Shown: in pieces, positions 50,808 to 58,626 of the stretch
How the letters are laid out: the number at the start of each line of letters is the position of its first letter
How positions within the stretch are numbered: position 1 is the first letter of the stretch
Assembly (NCBI GenBank): GCA_009843735.1
Contig: VYCW01000077.1
Span: 1 to 64,000, forward strand
Reading direction: 5' to 3'
DNA: 64,000 nucleotides
From: Acidimicrobiaceae bacterium
Lineage (GTDB): Bacteria; Actinomycetota; Acidimicrobiia; Acidimicrobiales; Aldehydirespiratoraceae
Made by a program: the position numbers and the translations under genes
The notes under the pieces: generated by a model
Database searches by the model: none
What the model saw: the letters and a program-made list of their open reading frames with translations, nothing else
Told to the model about the DNA's origin: nothing

Positions 50808-50821
50808 GAAAACGTTTTCAG
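50808..50821. promoter_or_regulatory. LacI-type operator O3
   Basis: TGAAAACGTTTTCA, perfect 14-bp palindrome, 18 bp upstream of the proposed ATPase start. Confidence 0.8.
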
Positions 50822-50958
50822 CGCCACGATAGCACTGCCGTAGTGCGATGATAGGCCCGACGGCGGGTCGATGCTGTAGCCCGTCGAGGTTTCCATGAAC
50901 GTCCGCGGCTCGGCCTCTGAGTCGCGAGTTCGTCTCTGCGATGGGGTAGCTTCGGGTC

Positions 50959-51339
50959 ATGAGCATTCCGGAGCATCTCCGTTACTCGAGCGATCACGAG
51001 TGGGCGCTGGTAGAAGGCGGCGCGGTCCGGATCGGCATCACCGACTACGCGCAGGACGCTCTGGGCGATGTGGTCTACGTGGAGCTCCCACAGGTGGGCG
51101 ACCGGGTCGAGCAGGGCGAGGCCTTCGGAGAGGTCGAGTCGACCAAGTCCGTGTCTGAGTTGTTCGCGCCGGTGAGCGGGGTGGTGGCCGAAGTCAACGA
51201 CGAGCTGGGCGGCGCGCCGCAGCGGCTGAACGAGGACCCCTACGGCGACGGCTGGATCTGTACCGTCACCTTCGACGACGCAGCAGAACTCGACAACCTG
51301 CTCGACGCGGACGGCTACAGGGACCTCATAGCGGGGTAG
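50959..51339 (+). CDS. gcvH: Glycine cleavage system H protein
   Basis: SDHEWALVEGGAVRIGITDYAQDALGDVVYVELPQVGDRVEQGEAFGEVESTKSVSELFAPVSG lipoyl-lysine motif. Confidence 0.97.
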   Translation: MSIPEHLRYSSDHEWALVEGGAVRIGITDYAQDALGDVVYVELPQVGDRVEQGEAFGEVESTKSVSELFAPVSGVVAEVNDELGGAPQRLNEDPYGDGWICTVTFDDAAELDNLLDADGYRDLIAG

Positions 51340-51343
51340 GGAC

Positions 51344-51424
51344 GTGGCGTCGGCGCCGAGCCTGGAGTGCGGTCACAGCAACCGCCGGCGGGCAGAGACC
51401 TGCGCTTCATGCGGGTGCGACTGA
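51344..51424 (+). CDS. Putative zinc-ribbon micro-ORF (26 aa) coupled to the FHA gene
   Basis: VASAPSLECGHSNRRRAETCASCGCD*; TGA at 51422-51424 overlaps the ATG at 51424. Confidence 0.45.
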   Translation: MASAPSLECGHSNRRRAETCASCGCD

Positions 51425-51816
51425 TGCCCAGTGACGCCACCTCCGAGCACCAGCCGGTGGAGCCTGACGCCTCACCCGGCACCGTCTACGTGGACCGCTC
51501 GGCGTTCGGGCGCCACCAGGGGCTCTTCATAGTCAACCAGGGGGCCAAGGCCGGTGCCCGCTACGCCCTCGACTCAGATGTGGTGTCGCTGGGCCGGGAT
51601 CCCTCCAGCGACATCTTCCTCGACGACATAACGGTGTCGCGCCGTCACGCCGAAGTTGAGCGGGACGGTGCCCGGTACTCGATCCGGGATGTGGGCTCGC
51701 TCAACGGCACCTACGTCAACCGCAAGCGCATCGAGCGCGGTGAGCTCAGCGAGGGCGACGAGGTGCAGGTCGGCAAGTTCAAGCTGGTCTTCGTGCACGG
51801 GACCTCGCCGAAGTGA
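51424..51816 (+). CDS. garA: GarA/OdhI-like FHA-domain protein
   Basis: VSLGRDPSSDIFLDDITVSRRHAEVERDGARYSIRDVGSLNGTYVNRKRIERGELSEGDEVQVGKFKLVFVHG; downstream of gcvH as in mycobacteria. Confidence 0.9.
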   Translation: MPSDATSEHQPVEPDASPGTVYVDRSAFGRHQGLFIVNQGAKAGARYALDSDVVSLGRDPSSDIFLDDITVSRRHAEVERDGARYSIRDVGSLNGTYVNRKRIERGELSEGDEVQVGKFKLVFVHGTSPK

Positions 51817-52580
51817 ACCGCGGTCACCGGTCCATCGGCGAGGTGCTCTCGCTGCTGTCGGCCGAGCATCCCGACCTGACGATCTCGAAGATCCGCTTCC
51901 TGGAGAGCCAGGGCCTGATCGCCCCGCAGCGCACCCCGTCGGGCTACCGGAAGTTCTTCGAGACCGACATTGAGAAGCTCAACTGGATCCTGGTCCAGCA
52001 GCGCGACCATTTCCTGCCCCTCAAGGAGATCAAGCGCCGGCTCGTCGCGGGCGAGGTGCCACCGTCGGCGCTGCGGAGCGCAGCCCCGGGAGGCGACGCC
52101 CCGGCGGGGACCCCGTCGCTGTTCGCGGCCAGCCACGACACCGATGGCGGTGAGGCGGACTCCGAGGACGCCGGGGGCTCCGCGGAGCCCGCGGAGGACA
52201 CCGTGACCCTCACCGCTCAGGAGTTGGCCCACGCCGTCGGCAGCGACGTCGACCACATCTACGAGCTCCAGCGTCTCGGCCTCATCGCCCCGGCGGGCGT
52301 ATCCGGCGGACCCGACACCGAGGCCGTGTTCGATCAGGACGCGCTGCTGGTGGCGAGAACGGTCGCAGCCCTGGCCGAGCACGGAATCGCGGCGCGGAAC
52401 CTGCGGATGTTCAAAGTCGCGGCCGACCGGGAGGCCGGCGTGTACGAGCAAATGCTCGGGCCGCTCATGGCGCGGGGCGCCACCGCGAGACTGCGCTCCG
52501 AGCTGGGCCAGGTCGTGGAGCTGACCGAGTCCCTGCATCGCCTTCTGCTGCGGCGCCTGCTGCGGCCGCACCTGGACTGA
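51813..52580 (+). CDS. MerR-family regulator (FtsR/Rv1828-like)
   Basis: SIGEVLSLLSAEHPDLTISKIRFLESQGLIAPQRTPSGYRKF. Confidence 0.92.
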   Translation: MNRGHRSIGEVLSLLSAEHPDLTISKIRFLESQGLIAPQRTPSGYRKFFETDIEKLNWILVQQRDHFLPLKEIKRRLVAGEVPPSALRSAAPGGDAPAGTPSLFAASHDTDGGEADSEDAGGSAEPAEDTVTLTAQELAHAVGSDVDHIYELQRLGLIAPAGVSGGPDTEAVFDQDALLVARTVAALAEHGIAARNLRMFKVAADREAGVYEQMLGPLMARGATARLRSELGQVVELTESLHRLLLRRLLRPHLD

Positions 52581-52585
52581 GGGCC

Positions 52586-53173
52586 GTGCCGTCTCAGGAA
52601 GCGGCGCTCCGGCAGCCGCGCGTGTTGCTGACCGCGGAGGAGATCGATTCCACGGTGGCCCGCCTGGCCGCGGAGATGTCGGCCCGCTACCACGACGGTG
52701 TGGTGCTGATCGGTGTGCTGCGAGGCAGCGTGCCGTTCCTCGCCGACCTGGTTCGGGCCATGACCGTGCCCGTGAGCGTGGACTTCATGGCCATCACCCC
52801 CTACACACCCGGCTCGGGCCGGGTCCGCCTGCTCAAAGATCTCGACCTCGACATCGCCGGCCGCGACACGGTGATCGTCGAGGACATCGTCGACACCGGA
52901 CTGAGCACCGCCTTCCTGCGGAGGGAGCTGGAGCGTCGTAACCCCAGGTCGGTGGCAGTGTGCACGCTGCTCGACCGGCGGATCCGCAGGGTGGTGCCGG
53001 TTGAGATCGACTTCGCGGGCATGGAGGTCGCCGACGCCTTCGTGGTCGGCTACGGCCTCGACCACGAGGGCCGGTACCGGAACCTCCGACTGGTCGCGGC
53101 CGCCGATGTGGAATTGCTGTCCGACGACCCCGACGTGTACGTTCCGGTCTTCTACGGATCGCCGAACCCCTAG
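52586..53173 (+). CDS. hpt: Hypoxanthine(-guanine) phosphoribosyltransferase
   Basis: LIGVLRGSVPFLADL, VIVEDIVDTGLS PRPP loop, VVGYGLDHEGRYRNL. Confidence 0.93.
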   Translation: MPSQEAALRQPRVLLTAEEIDSTVARLAAEMSARYHDGVVLIGVLRGSVPFLADLVRAMTVPVSVDFMAITPYTPGSGRVRLLKDLDLDIAGRDTVIVEDIVDTGLSTAFLRRELERRNPRSVAVCTLLDRRIRRVVPVEIDFAGMEVADAFVVGYGLDHEGRYRNLRLVAAADVELLSDDPDVYVPVFYGSPNP

Positions 53174-53190
53174 CGGAGTAGGATGCCGAC

Positions 53191-53688
53191 ATGCAGCAGA
53201 TGGAACTGCTGGGAGTACGGGTGGAGTTGCCGTCCAACGCCCCGATCGTGCTGCTGCGGGAGATGTCCGACTCGGCGCGGCTGCTTCCCATCTTCATCGG
53301 CGCGCCCGAGGCGACCGCCATCGCCATAGCCCTCGACGGCATGACCACACCCCGACCGATGACCCACGACCTGCTGCGCAACGTGCTGGAGGAGCTGTCG
53401 GCCGACCTCGAGCGGGTCGTGGTCACCGAACTGCGGGAGAAGACCTTCTTCGCCGAGTTGCACCTGCTCCGCGACGGCAGCCGGTTCGTGCTCTCGAGCC
53501 GTCCCTCCGATGCCATCGCCCTCGCGGCCCGTACCGGCACGCCGATCTTCGCTGAGGACTCGGTGATAGAGGAGGCCGGCTACACAGCGGAAGGCACCGC
53601 GGTCGCCGACCAGCAGCCGGCCGAAGAGGTCGTAGAGCAGTTCCGGGAGTTCATCGACTCGGTCTCTCCCGAGGACTTCGGCGCCTAG
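53191..53688 (+). CDS. Bifunctional nuclease family (DUF151) protein
   Basis: MELLGVRVELPSNAPIVLLREMSDSARLLPIFIGAPEATAIAIALDG...RPSDAIALAARTGTPIFAEDSVIEEAG. Confidence 0.92.
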   Translation: MQQMELLGVRVELPSNAPIVLLREMSDSARLLPIFIGAPEATAIAIALDGMTTPRPMTHDLLRNVLEELSADLERVVVTELREKTFFAELHLLRDGSRFVLSSRPSDAIALAARTGTPIFAEDSVIEEAGYTAEGTAVADQQPAEEVVEQFREFIDSVSPEDFGA

Positions 53689-53747
53689 CAATCGTCAGCC
53701 GCGGCCTTCTCGAATGGCCGCGAGGAACGGCCTTCGAGCATCGGTGT

Positions 53748-53776
53748 TTGACTCGCGCGCCGGTTCACCGTAGAGT
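53748..53776 (+). promoter_or_regulatory. Candidate sigma70-type promoter of the second merR gene
   Basis: TTGACT-17 bp-TAGAGT. Confidence 0.65.
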
Positions 53777-53785
53777 TTCCACAGG

Positions 53786-53813
53786 TGACAGCATCGTAAT
53801 TCCGATGCTGTCA
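53786..53813. promoter_or_regulatory. Perfect 11-bp inverted repeat, candidate MerR operator
   Basis: TGACAGCATCG-TAATTC-CGATGCTGTCA just downstream of the predicted transcription start. Confidence 0.7.
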
Positions 53814-53863
53814 TTGCTTTCAGAGTCCGAGACGGGCACCAGCGACAAGCAAGGGAGCAGTTC

Positions 53864-54352
53864 ATGGACCGAGACATGGCGCATTTCCAGGGGTACAGCG
53901 CGAAGCTCACTGCCGATGTTGTCGGCATCACCTACCGGCAGCTCGACTACTGGGCCCGTACCGGGCTGGTCACTCCTTCGCTCGTCCAGGCCACCGGCAG
54001 CGGCAGCCGTCGCCTGTACAGCTACGACGACCTGGTCAGGCTGAAGGTGATCAAGCGGCTGCTCGACAACGGCATCAAGCTCGAGAAGGTGCGGACCATC
54101 TTCGACTACCTCCGCAACGAACTCGGAGAGGACATCTCCTCCGCCAACCTGGTGATCGACGGGCCCAACGCGGCCATCGTGCGCAGCCAGGACGACCTCA
54201 TCGACGCCCTCCAGCGCGGCCAGGGCGTGCTGCCGCTGTCGAACATCGGGCGTGAGGTGGACGCAGCCATAGTCGAGCTCCACCCCGCCGCAGCCGACGA
54301 GAGCGACGAGGACGAGGAAGGCGACGCTCAGACCGCGGTCGGCGAGTCCTAA
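53864..54352 (+). CDS. MerR-family regulator (Rv1830-like)
   Basis: YSAKLTADVVGITYRQLDYWARTGLVTPSLVQATGSGSRRLYSYDDLVRLKVIKRLLDNGIKL. Confidence 0.92.
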   Translation: MDRDMAHFQGYSAKLTADVVGITYRQLDYWARTGLVTPSLVQATGSGSRRLYSYDDLVRLKVIKRLLDNGIKLEKVRTIFDYLRNELGEDISSANLVIDGPNAAIVRSQDDLIDALQRGQGVLPLSNIGREVDAAIVELHPAAADESDEDEEGDAQTAVGES

Positions 54353-54361
54353 AGGCCGCGC

Positions 54362-54682
54362 GTGGATTTCGCCCACCCCTCCGAGCAGGCGTTCGCCAGC
54401 CTGCTCGACTCCTATGGCATCCGCTGGGAGTACGAGCCGCGGATGTTCGTGCTTGAGCGCGACTCGACCGGGAACACGGCCTGCGGATTCACGCCCGACT
54501 TCTACTTGCCCGACTTCGACACCTACGTGGAGCTCACCACCCTGCGCCAGCGGCTCGTCAACCGCAAGAAGCAGAAGCTGAGACTGCTGGCCGAGAACTA
54601 CCCGGATGTTCAGGTCAAGTTCCTGAACCGCCGTGACATGGAGTGGATCGGCCGCAAGTACGGGCTTCCCGTCGCCGCCTGA
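54362..54682 (+). CDS. Small putative PD-(D/E)XK-like nuclease
   Basis: PSEQAFASLLDSYGIRWEYEP...CGFTPDFYLPDFDTYVELTTLRQRLVNRKKQKLRLLAENY resembles the E...D...ExT/K core. Confidence 0.5.
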   Translation: MDFAHPSEQAFASLLDSYGIRWEYEPRMFVLERDSTGNTACGFTPDFYLPDFDTYVELTTLRQRLVNRKKQKLRLLAENYPDVQVKFLNRRDMEWIGRKYGLPVAA

Positions 54683-54696
54683 GCCAGACTCTCACC

Positions 54697-55770
54697 ATGT
54701 CCGAGTTGCGGCGCTCCCCACTGCACGATGTGCACGCCCGGTCCGGGGCGAAGCTCGTGCCGTTCGGGGGCTGGGACATGCCTCTCCAGTACGAGACCGG
54801 AACCGTGGCCGAGCATATGGCCTGCCGCACGGGGGCCGCTCTGTTCGACGTGTCGCACCTGGGGACGGTGCGGGTGCAGGGCTCCGGCGCGTACCGCGCC
54901 CTGCAGTGGGCCCTGACCAACGACCTGGACCGGGTCGCGGTCGGGTCGGCCCAGTACACCCACCTGCTGGACGCCACCGACGCCTCGGTGCTCGACGACA
55001 TCATCGTGTGGTGGGTCGGCGACGAGCGCTTCGATGTGATGCCCAACGCATCCAACACCGACCGGGTCGTCGACGCCCTGCGGGAGGGGGAGGGCGACCT
55101 GGATGTGGGCGACGTAACCTCGCAACGAGCCGTGATCGCGGTGCAGGGCCCCGAGGCCCGGGCCCGGCTCGCAGCCGCGGGCGGCGATGAGGTCGCCTCG
55201 GTCGGGCGGTTCAAGGTCAGCGCCAGCCGCTTCGGCGAGATCCCGGTCACCGTGGCCGGCACCGGCTACACCGGCGAGGACGGCATCGAGATGGCCGTCG
55301 GCGTCGAGGACGCCCCCACCGTGTGGCAGCGCCTGGTCGATGCAGGGGTCACCCCGGCCGGCCTGGGAGCCCGCGACACCCTGCGCCTGGAGGCAGGCCT
55401 GCCCCTGCACGGCCACGAGCTCGGTCCCGGCATCACGCCGCTCCAGGCCGGTCTGGGCTGGGTCGTGCGCTGGGACAAGGGCGACTTCCGGGGCCGGGCC
55501 GCGCTGGAGGCCGAGCGGGAGGCCGGACCGCACCGGCGGCTTCGGGGCCTCCTGGCCTCCAAGGGCCGCCCGCCGCGCGACGGCTGTGCAGTCCGTCGGG
55601 GTCGCGACGAGGTCGGTGTGGTCAGCAGCGGCAATTTCTCGCCGGTGCTGGGCCAGGGTGTCGCGCTGGCCTTCCTGGCGCCCGACATCGCGATCGGCGA
55701 CGAGGTCGTCATTGATGTACGGGGCCGGGACCTGGCCGCACAGGTGGTCAAGCCTCCCTTCCACCGCTGA
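54697..55770 (+). CDS. gcvT: Aminomethyltransferase, glycine cleavage T protein
   Basis: SPLHDVHARSGAKLVPFGGWDMPLQY, ALFDVSHLGTVRVQG, GTGYTGEDGIEM, LRLEAGLPLHGHEL. Confidence 0.95.
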   Translation: MSELRRSPLHDVHARSGAKLVPFGGWDMPLQYETGTVAEHMACRTGAALFDVSHLGTVRVQGSGAYRALQWALTNDLDRVAVGSAQYTHLLDATDASVLDDIIVWWVGDERFDVMPNASNTDRVVDALREGEGDLDVGDVTSQRAVIAVQGPEARARLAAAGGDEVASVGRFKVSASRFGEIPVTVAGTGYTGEDGIEMAVGVEDAPTVWQRLVDAGVTPAGLGARDTLRLEAGLPLHGHELGPGITPLQAGLGWVVRWDKGDFRGRAALEAEREAGPHRRLRGLLASKGRPPRDGCAVRRGRDEVGVVSSGNFSPVLGQGVALAFLAPDIAIGDEVVIDVRGRDLAAQVVKPPFHR

Positions 55771-55792
55771 CTCCTGTCGTCGATTCTCCGTC

Positions 55793-55882
55793 CCGGCCGG
55801 CGGGTCCTGTCGCCGAGCCGAGATGACCGACACGGGCTTCGCCCTATTCGTCGGTCATCTGACTCGCCGCCACCCCCCGGCC
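55793..55882. repeat. Structured repeat family A, copy A2
   Basis: Differs from A3 at two positions over 90 nt. Confidence 0.92.
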
Positions 55883-55922
55883 TAGCGCGTCCCCCTCAGG
55901 GGCGCGGCCGGGACGGCCGCAT

Positions 55923-57029
55923 TTAGGGACGGTCAGCCAGGGGTGGGAGTACGTCTACTGCTTGCTGGCGCAGCCAGTGGTCGGCCAGTACTAGCAGTGC
56001 CATGGCTTCGACCATTGGGACCGCTCGGGGCAGCACGCACGGGTCGTGCCGGCCGCGGGCCACCAGTGTGGTGGCCTCCCCATCGCGGGTGACCGTCTGC
56101 TGTTGTGAGGCGATGGTGGAGGTTGGCTTGAACGCCACCCGGATCACGATGTCCTCTCCGTTGGAGATGCCGCCCTGCACGCCTCCGGACCGGTTGGAGG
56201 CGGTGCGGATCCCATCGTCGTTGCCCGGCTCGAACGGGTCGTTGTGGGCCAGGCCGGTGAGCCGGGTTCCAGCGAAGCCGCTGCCGATCTCGAAGCCCTT
56301 GGCAGCCGGCAGCGACAGCATGGCGCCGGCCAGATTCGCCTCCAGCTTGTCGAACACCGGCTCTCCCAGCCCGGCGGGCACGCCGCGGCACACGCACTCC
56401 ACGACGCCTCCAAGAGAGTCACCGTCACGCCGGGCGGCCTCGATGGCCTCGACCATCTGCTCCGCCGCAGCCGGGTCCGGGCAGCGGGTGGGACCGGCCT
56501 CCACGTCGGCGCGGGTCACCGCAGCCGGATCGGTAGCCGCTTCGATGTCGTTCACCGATTGGACCCATCCCAGCACCTCGGCGCCGGCGGCGACCTGCAG
56601 CAGCTTGCGGGCGACGGCGGCCGCCGCCACACGGCCGACGGTCTCGCGAGCCGAGGCCCGGCCGCCGCCGGTCCAGTCCCGGAAGCCGTACTTGACGTCG
56701 TAGGTGAAATCGGCGTGGGAGGGCCGGTACACGTCCCGCAGATGCTCGTAGGCCTCCGGGCGAGCGTCCTTGTTCCTCACCAGCACGGCGATGGGCGTTC
56801 CGGTGGTGTAGCCGCCGAAGACGCCGGAGAGGATCTCGGCGGTGTCGGACTCGTCCCGCTGGGTGACCAGCCTGCTCTGGCCGGGGCGGCGCCGGTCGAG
56901 GTCGGCCTGGATCTCGGACGGGTCCAGGGCCAGCCTGGGCGGGCAGCCGTCGACGACGACGCCCACCGCGCCGCCGTGCGACTCGCCGAAGGTGGTGACC
57001 CTGAAGACGGTCCCGAACGTGCTGGCCAT
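55923..57029 (-). CDS. aroC: Chorismate synthase
   Basis: [54 protein letters not shown]. Confidence 0.97.
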   Translation of the reverse strand: MASTFGTVFRVTTFGESHGGAVGVVVDGCPPRLALDPSEIQADLDRRRPGQSRLVTQRDESDTAEILSGVFGGYTTGTPIAVLVRNKDARPEAYEHLRDVYRPSHADFTYDVKYGFRDWTGGGRASARETVGRVAAAAVARKLLQVAAGAEVLGWVQSVNDIEAATDPAAVTRADVEAGPTRCPDPAAAEQMVEAIEAARRDGDSLGGVVECVCRGVPAGLGEPVFDKLEANLAGAMLSLPAAKGFEIGSGFAGTRLTGLAHNDPFEPGNDDGIRTASNRSGGVQGGISNGEDIVIRVAFKPTSTIASQQQTVTRDGEATTLVARGRHDPCVLPRAVPMVEAMALLVLADHWLRQQAVDVLPPLADRP

Positions 57030-57073
57030 GCCATCCAGCATACGGACCGCCCCGGTGCTGCAAGTGGGGGTGT

Positions 57074-57163
57074 CCGGCCGGCGGGTCCTGTCGCCGAGCC
57101 GAGATGACCGACACGGGCTTCGCCCTATTCGTCGGTCATCTGACTCGTCGCCACCCGCCGGCC
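57074..57163. repeat. Structured repeat family A, copy A3
   Basis: GGCCGGCGGGT...ACCCGCCGGCC, GATGACCGAC...GTCGGTCATC, GGGCTTCGCCC. Confidence 0.92.
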
Positions 57164-57236
57164 TGGCGCGCACGTGCTGGGCGGTCCGTGGGTGGCGCTA
57201 CAGCCTGGCCAGCCTGCCGGGACCTTGAGGGGTTGT

Positions 57237-58598
57237 CTAGAGCTCTAGGAGAGCCTGTTCGACCACTTCTGGTAGGGCGGGGTGGATGTAGTACTGGTGG
57301 CGGGCCATCTGGTCGACGGTCAGGTCGAAGTGCATGCCCTGGATGAGCTGCTGGATCAGCGTCGACGCTTGGGGGCCGATGATGTGCGCTCCCAGCAGGC
57401 GGCGGGTCTCGGCGTGGGCGATCACCTTGACCGCGCTGGAGGTGTCCTCCATGGCCCAGCCGTAGGCGGCCGAGCTGAAGGGCTGCACATGGCTGCGATA
57501 GGGGAGTGAGCGCTCCCGGCATTCCCTCTCGGTGAGGCCGACGCTGGCCACCTGCGGGTAGCCGAATACGGCGTGGGGGATGAAGCGATGGTCGACATGG
57601 GCCGGGTCATCGGGATGCGAGAGGTTGTGGCGCACTACCCGGGCCTCGTGATTGGCGACGTGCTTGAGCTGCACCGGGTTGGTCACGTCGCCCAGCGCCC
57701 ACACGCCCTCGGCGGTGGTCCTCAACTGGTCGTCGGTGGCCACATAGCCGGCCGGGTCGGTGTCGATGCCTCCGGCAGCCACGTCGAGCCGGTCGCCGTT
57801 GGGTATGCGGCCCGTGGCCACCAGCAGCTCGTCGGCCCGCAGTTCGGTGCGCTCACCCTGGTCACCCTGCACTACCAGCACTACCTCGGGTCCGTCGCGG
57901 CGCACGGCAAGCACCGGCGTGTTCATGCGAACATCGAAGCGGCGGCTGTAGGCCGTAGTGAAGCGTTCCCGGATCTCGTTGTCCTCGCGGCGCAGGAAGG
58001 TGTCGCCTCGCAGCACGAACGTGACCTGCGAGCCGAAGGCGCCCATTACCGAGCCCAGTTCGGCCGCGATGTAGCCCCCGCCGAGGACCACCAGCCGCTC
58101 CGGAAGGGCGTCGAGGCGCATGATCGTGTCGGAGGTGTGGTAGCCGCAGCTCTCCAGGCCCTCAATGGCGGGAATGGCGGGCCGGGCTCCGGCCGCCACC
58201 ACGATCCGCTCGGCGGTGATGGTCTCGTCTCCCACCGTCACGGTGCGCGGCCCGGTGAACCGGGCGGTGCCGGTGTACACCGTCACGTTGGGCAGCCCCA
58301 TGCGGTAGTCGAGACCGCCCTCGGCGATGGGGTCGATCCGGCCGAAGATCCGGTCGCGTATCGCGGGCCAGTCGGCTCCGTCGAAGCTGGTGTGCACGCC
58401 GAGGCGCTCGGAGTCGGCGGCCAGTTCGGCTACCTCCGCGGCGTACACGAACATCTTGGAGGGGATGCACCCCACGTTGAGGCAGGTGCCGCCGAACAGA
58501 CCGTGCTCGGCGATGGCGATGTCCCAGTCATCGTGCTCGGGCCCAATCACCGAGTTGCCCGAGCCGGCGCCGATAATCAGCAAGTCGAAGTGGCGCAT
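57237..58598 (-). CDS. Mycothione reductase-like pyridine nucleotide-disulfide oxidoreductase
   Basis: DLLIIGAGSGNSVIGPEHDDWDIAIAEHGLFGGTCLNVGCIPSKMFVYAAEVA; C-terminal HPALPEVVEQALL. Confidence 0.88.
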   Translation of the reverse strand: MRHFDLLIIGAGSGNSVIGPEHDDWDIAIAEHGLFGGTCLNVGCIPSKMFVYAAEVAELAADSERLGVHTSFDGADWPAIRDRIFGRIDPIAEGGLDYRMGLPNVTVYTGTARFTGPRTVTVGDETITAERIVVAAGARPAIPAIEGLESCGYHTSDTIMRLDALPERLVVLGGGYIAAELGSVMGAFGSQVTFVLRGDTFLRREDNEIRERFTTAYSRRFDVRMNTPVLAVRRDGPEVVLVVQGDQGERTELRADELLVATGRIPNGDRLDVAAGGIDTDPAGYVATDDQLRTTAEGVWALGDVTNPVQLKHVANHEARVVRHNLSHPDDPAHVDHRFIPHAVFGYPQVASVGLTERECRERSLPYRSHVQPFSSAAYGWAMEDTSSAVKVIAHAETRRLLGAHIIGPQASTLIQQLIQGMHFDLTVDQMARHQYYIHPALPEVVEQALLEL

Positions 58599-58626
58599 CG
58601 AGCGCGGCACCCTACCGTCCCGGGGA

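Noticed and set aside
51344-51480. TGA at 51422 in the zinc-ribbon frame read as a second selenocysteine codon
   Set aside because: The frame after the TGA gives low-complexity Pro/Ser/Thr sequence, while the FHA domain continues in another frame. Stop/start overlap or frameshift is a better explanation.
57104-57346. [26 protein letters not shown]... near aroC
   Set aside because: It lies in repeat A3 and the same pseudo-peptides arise at A1 and A2; a repeat-derived artefact.
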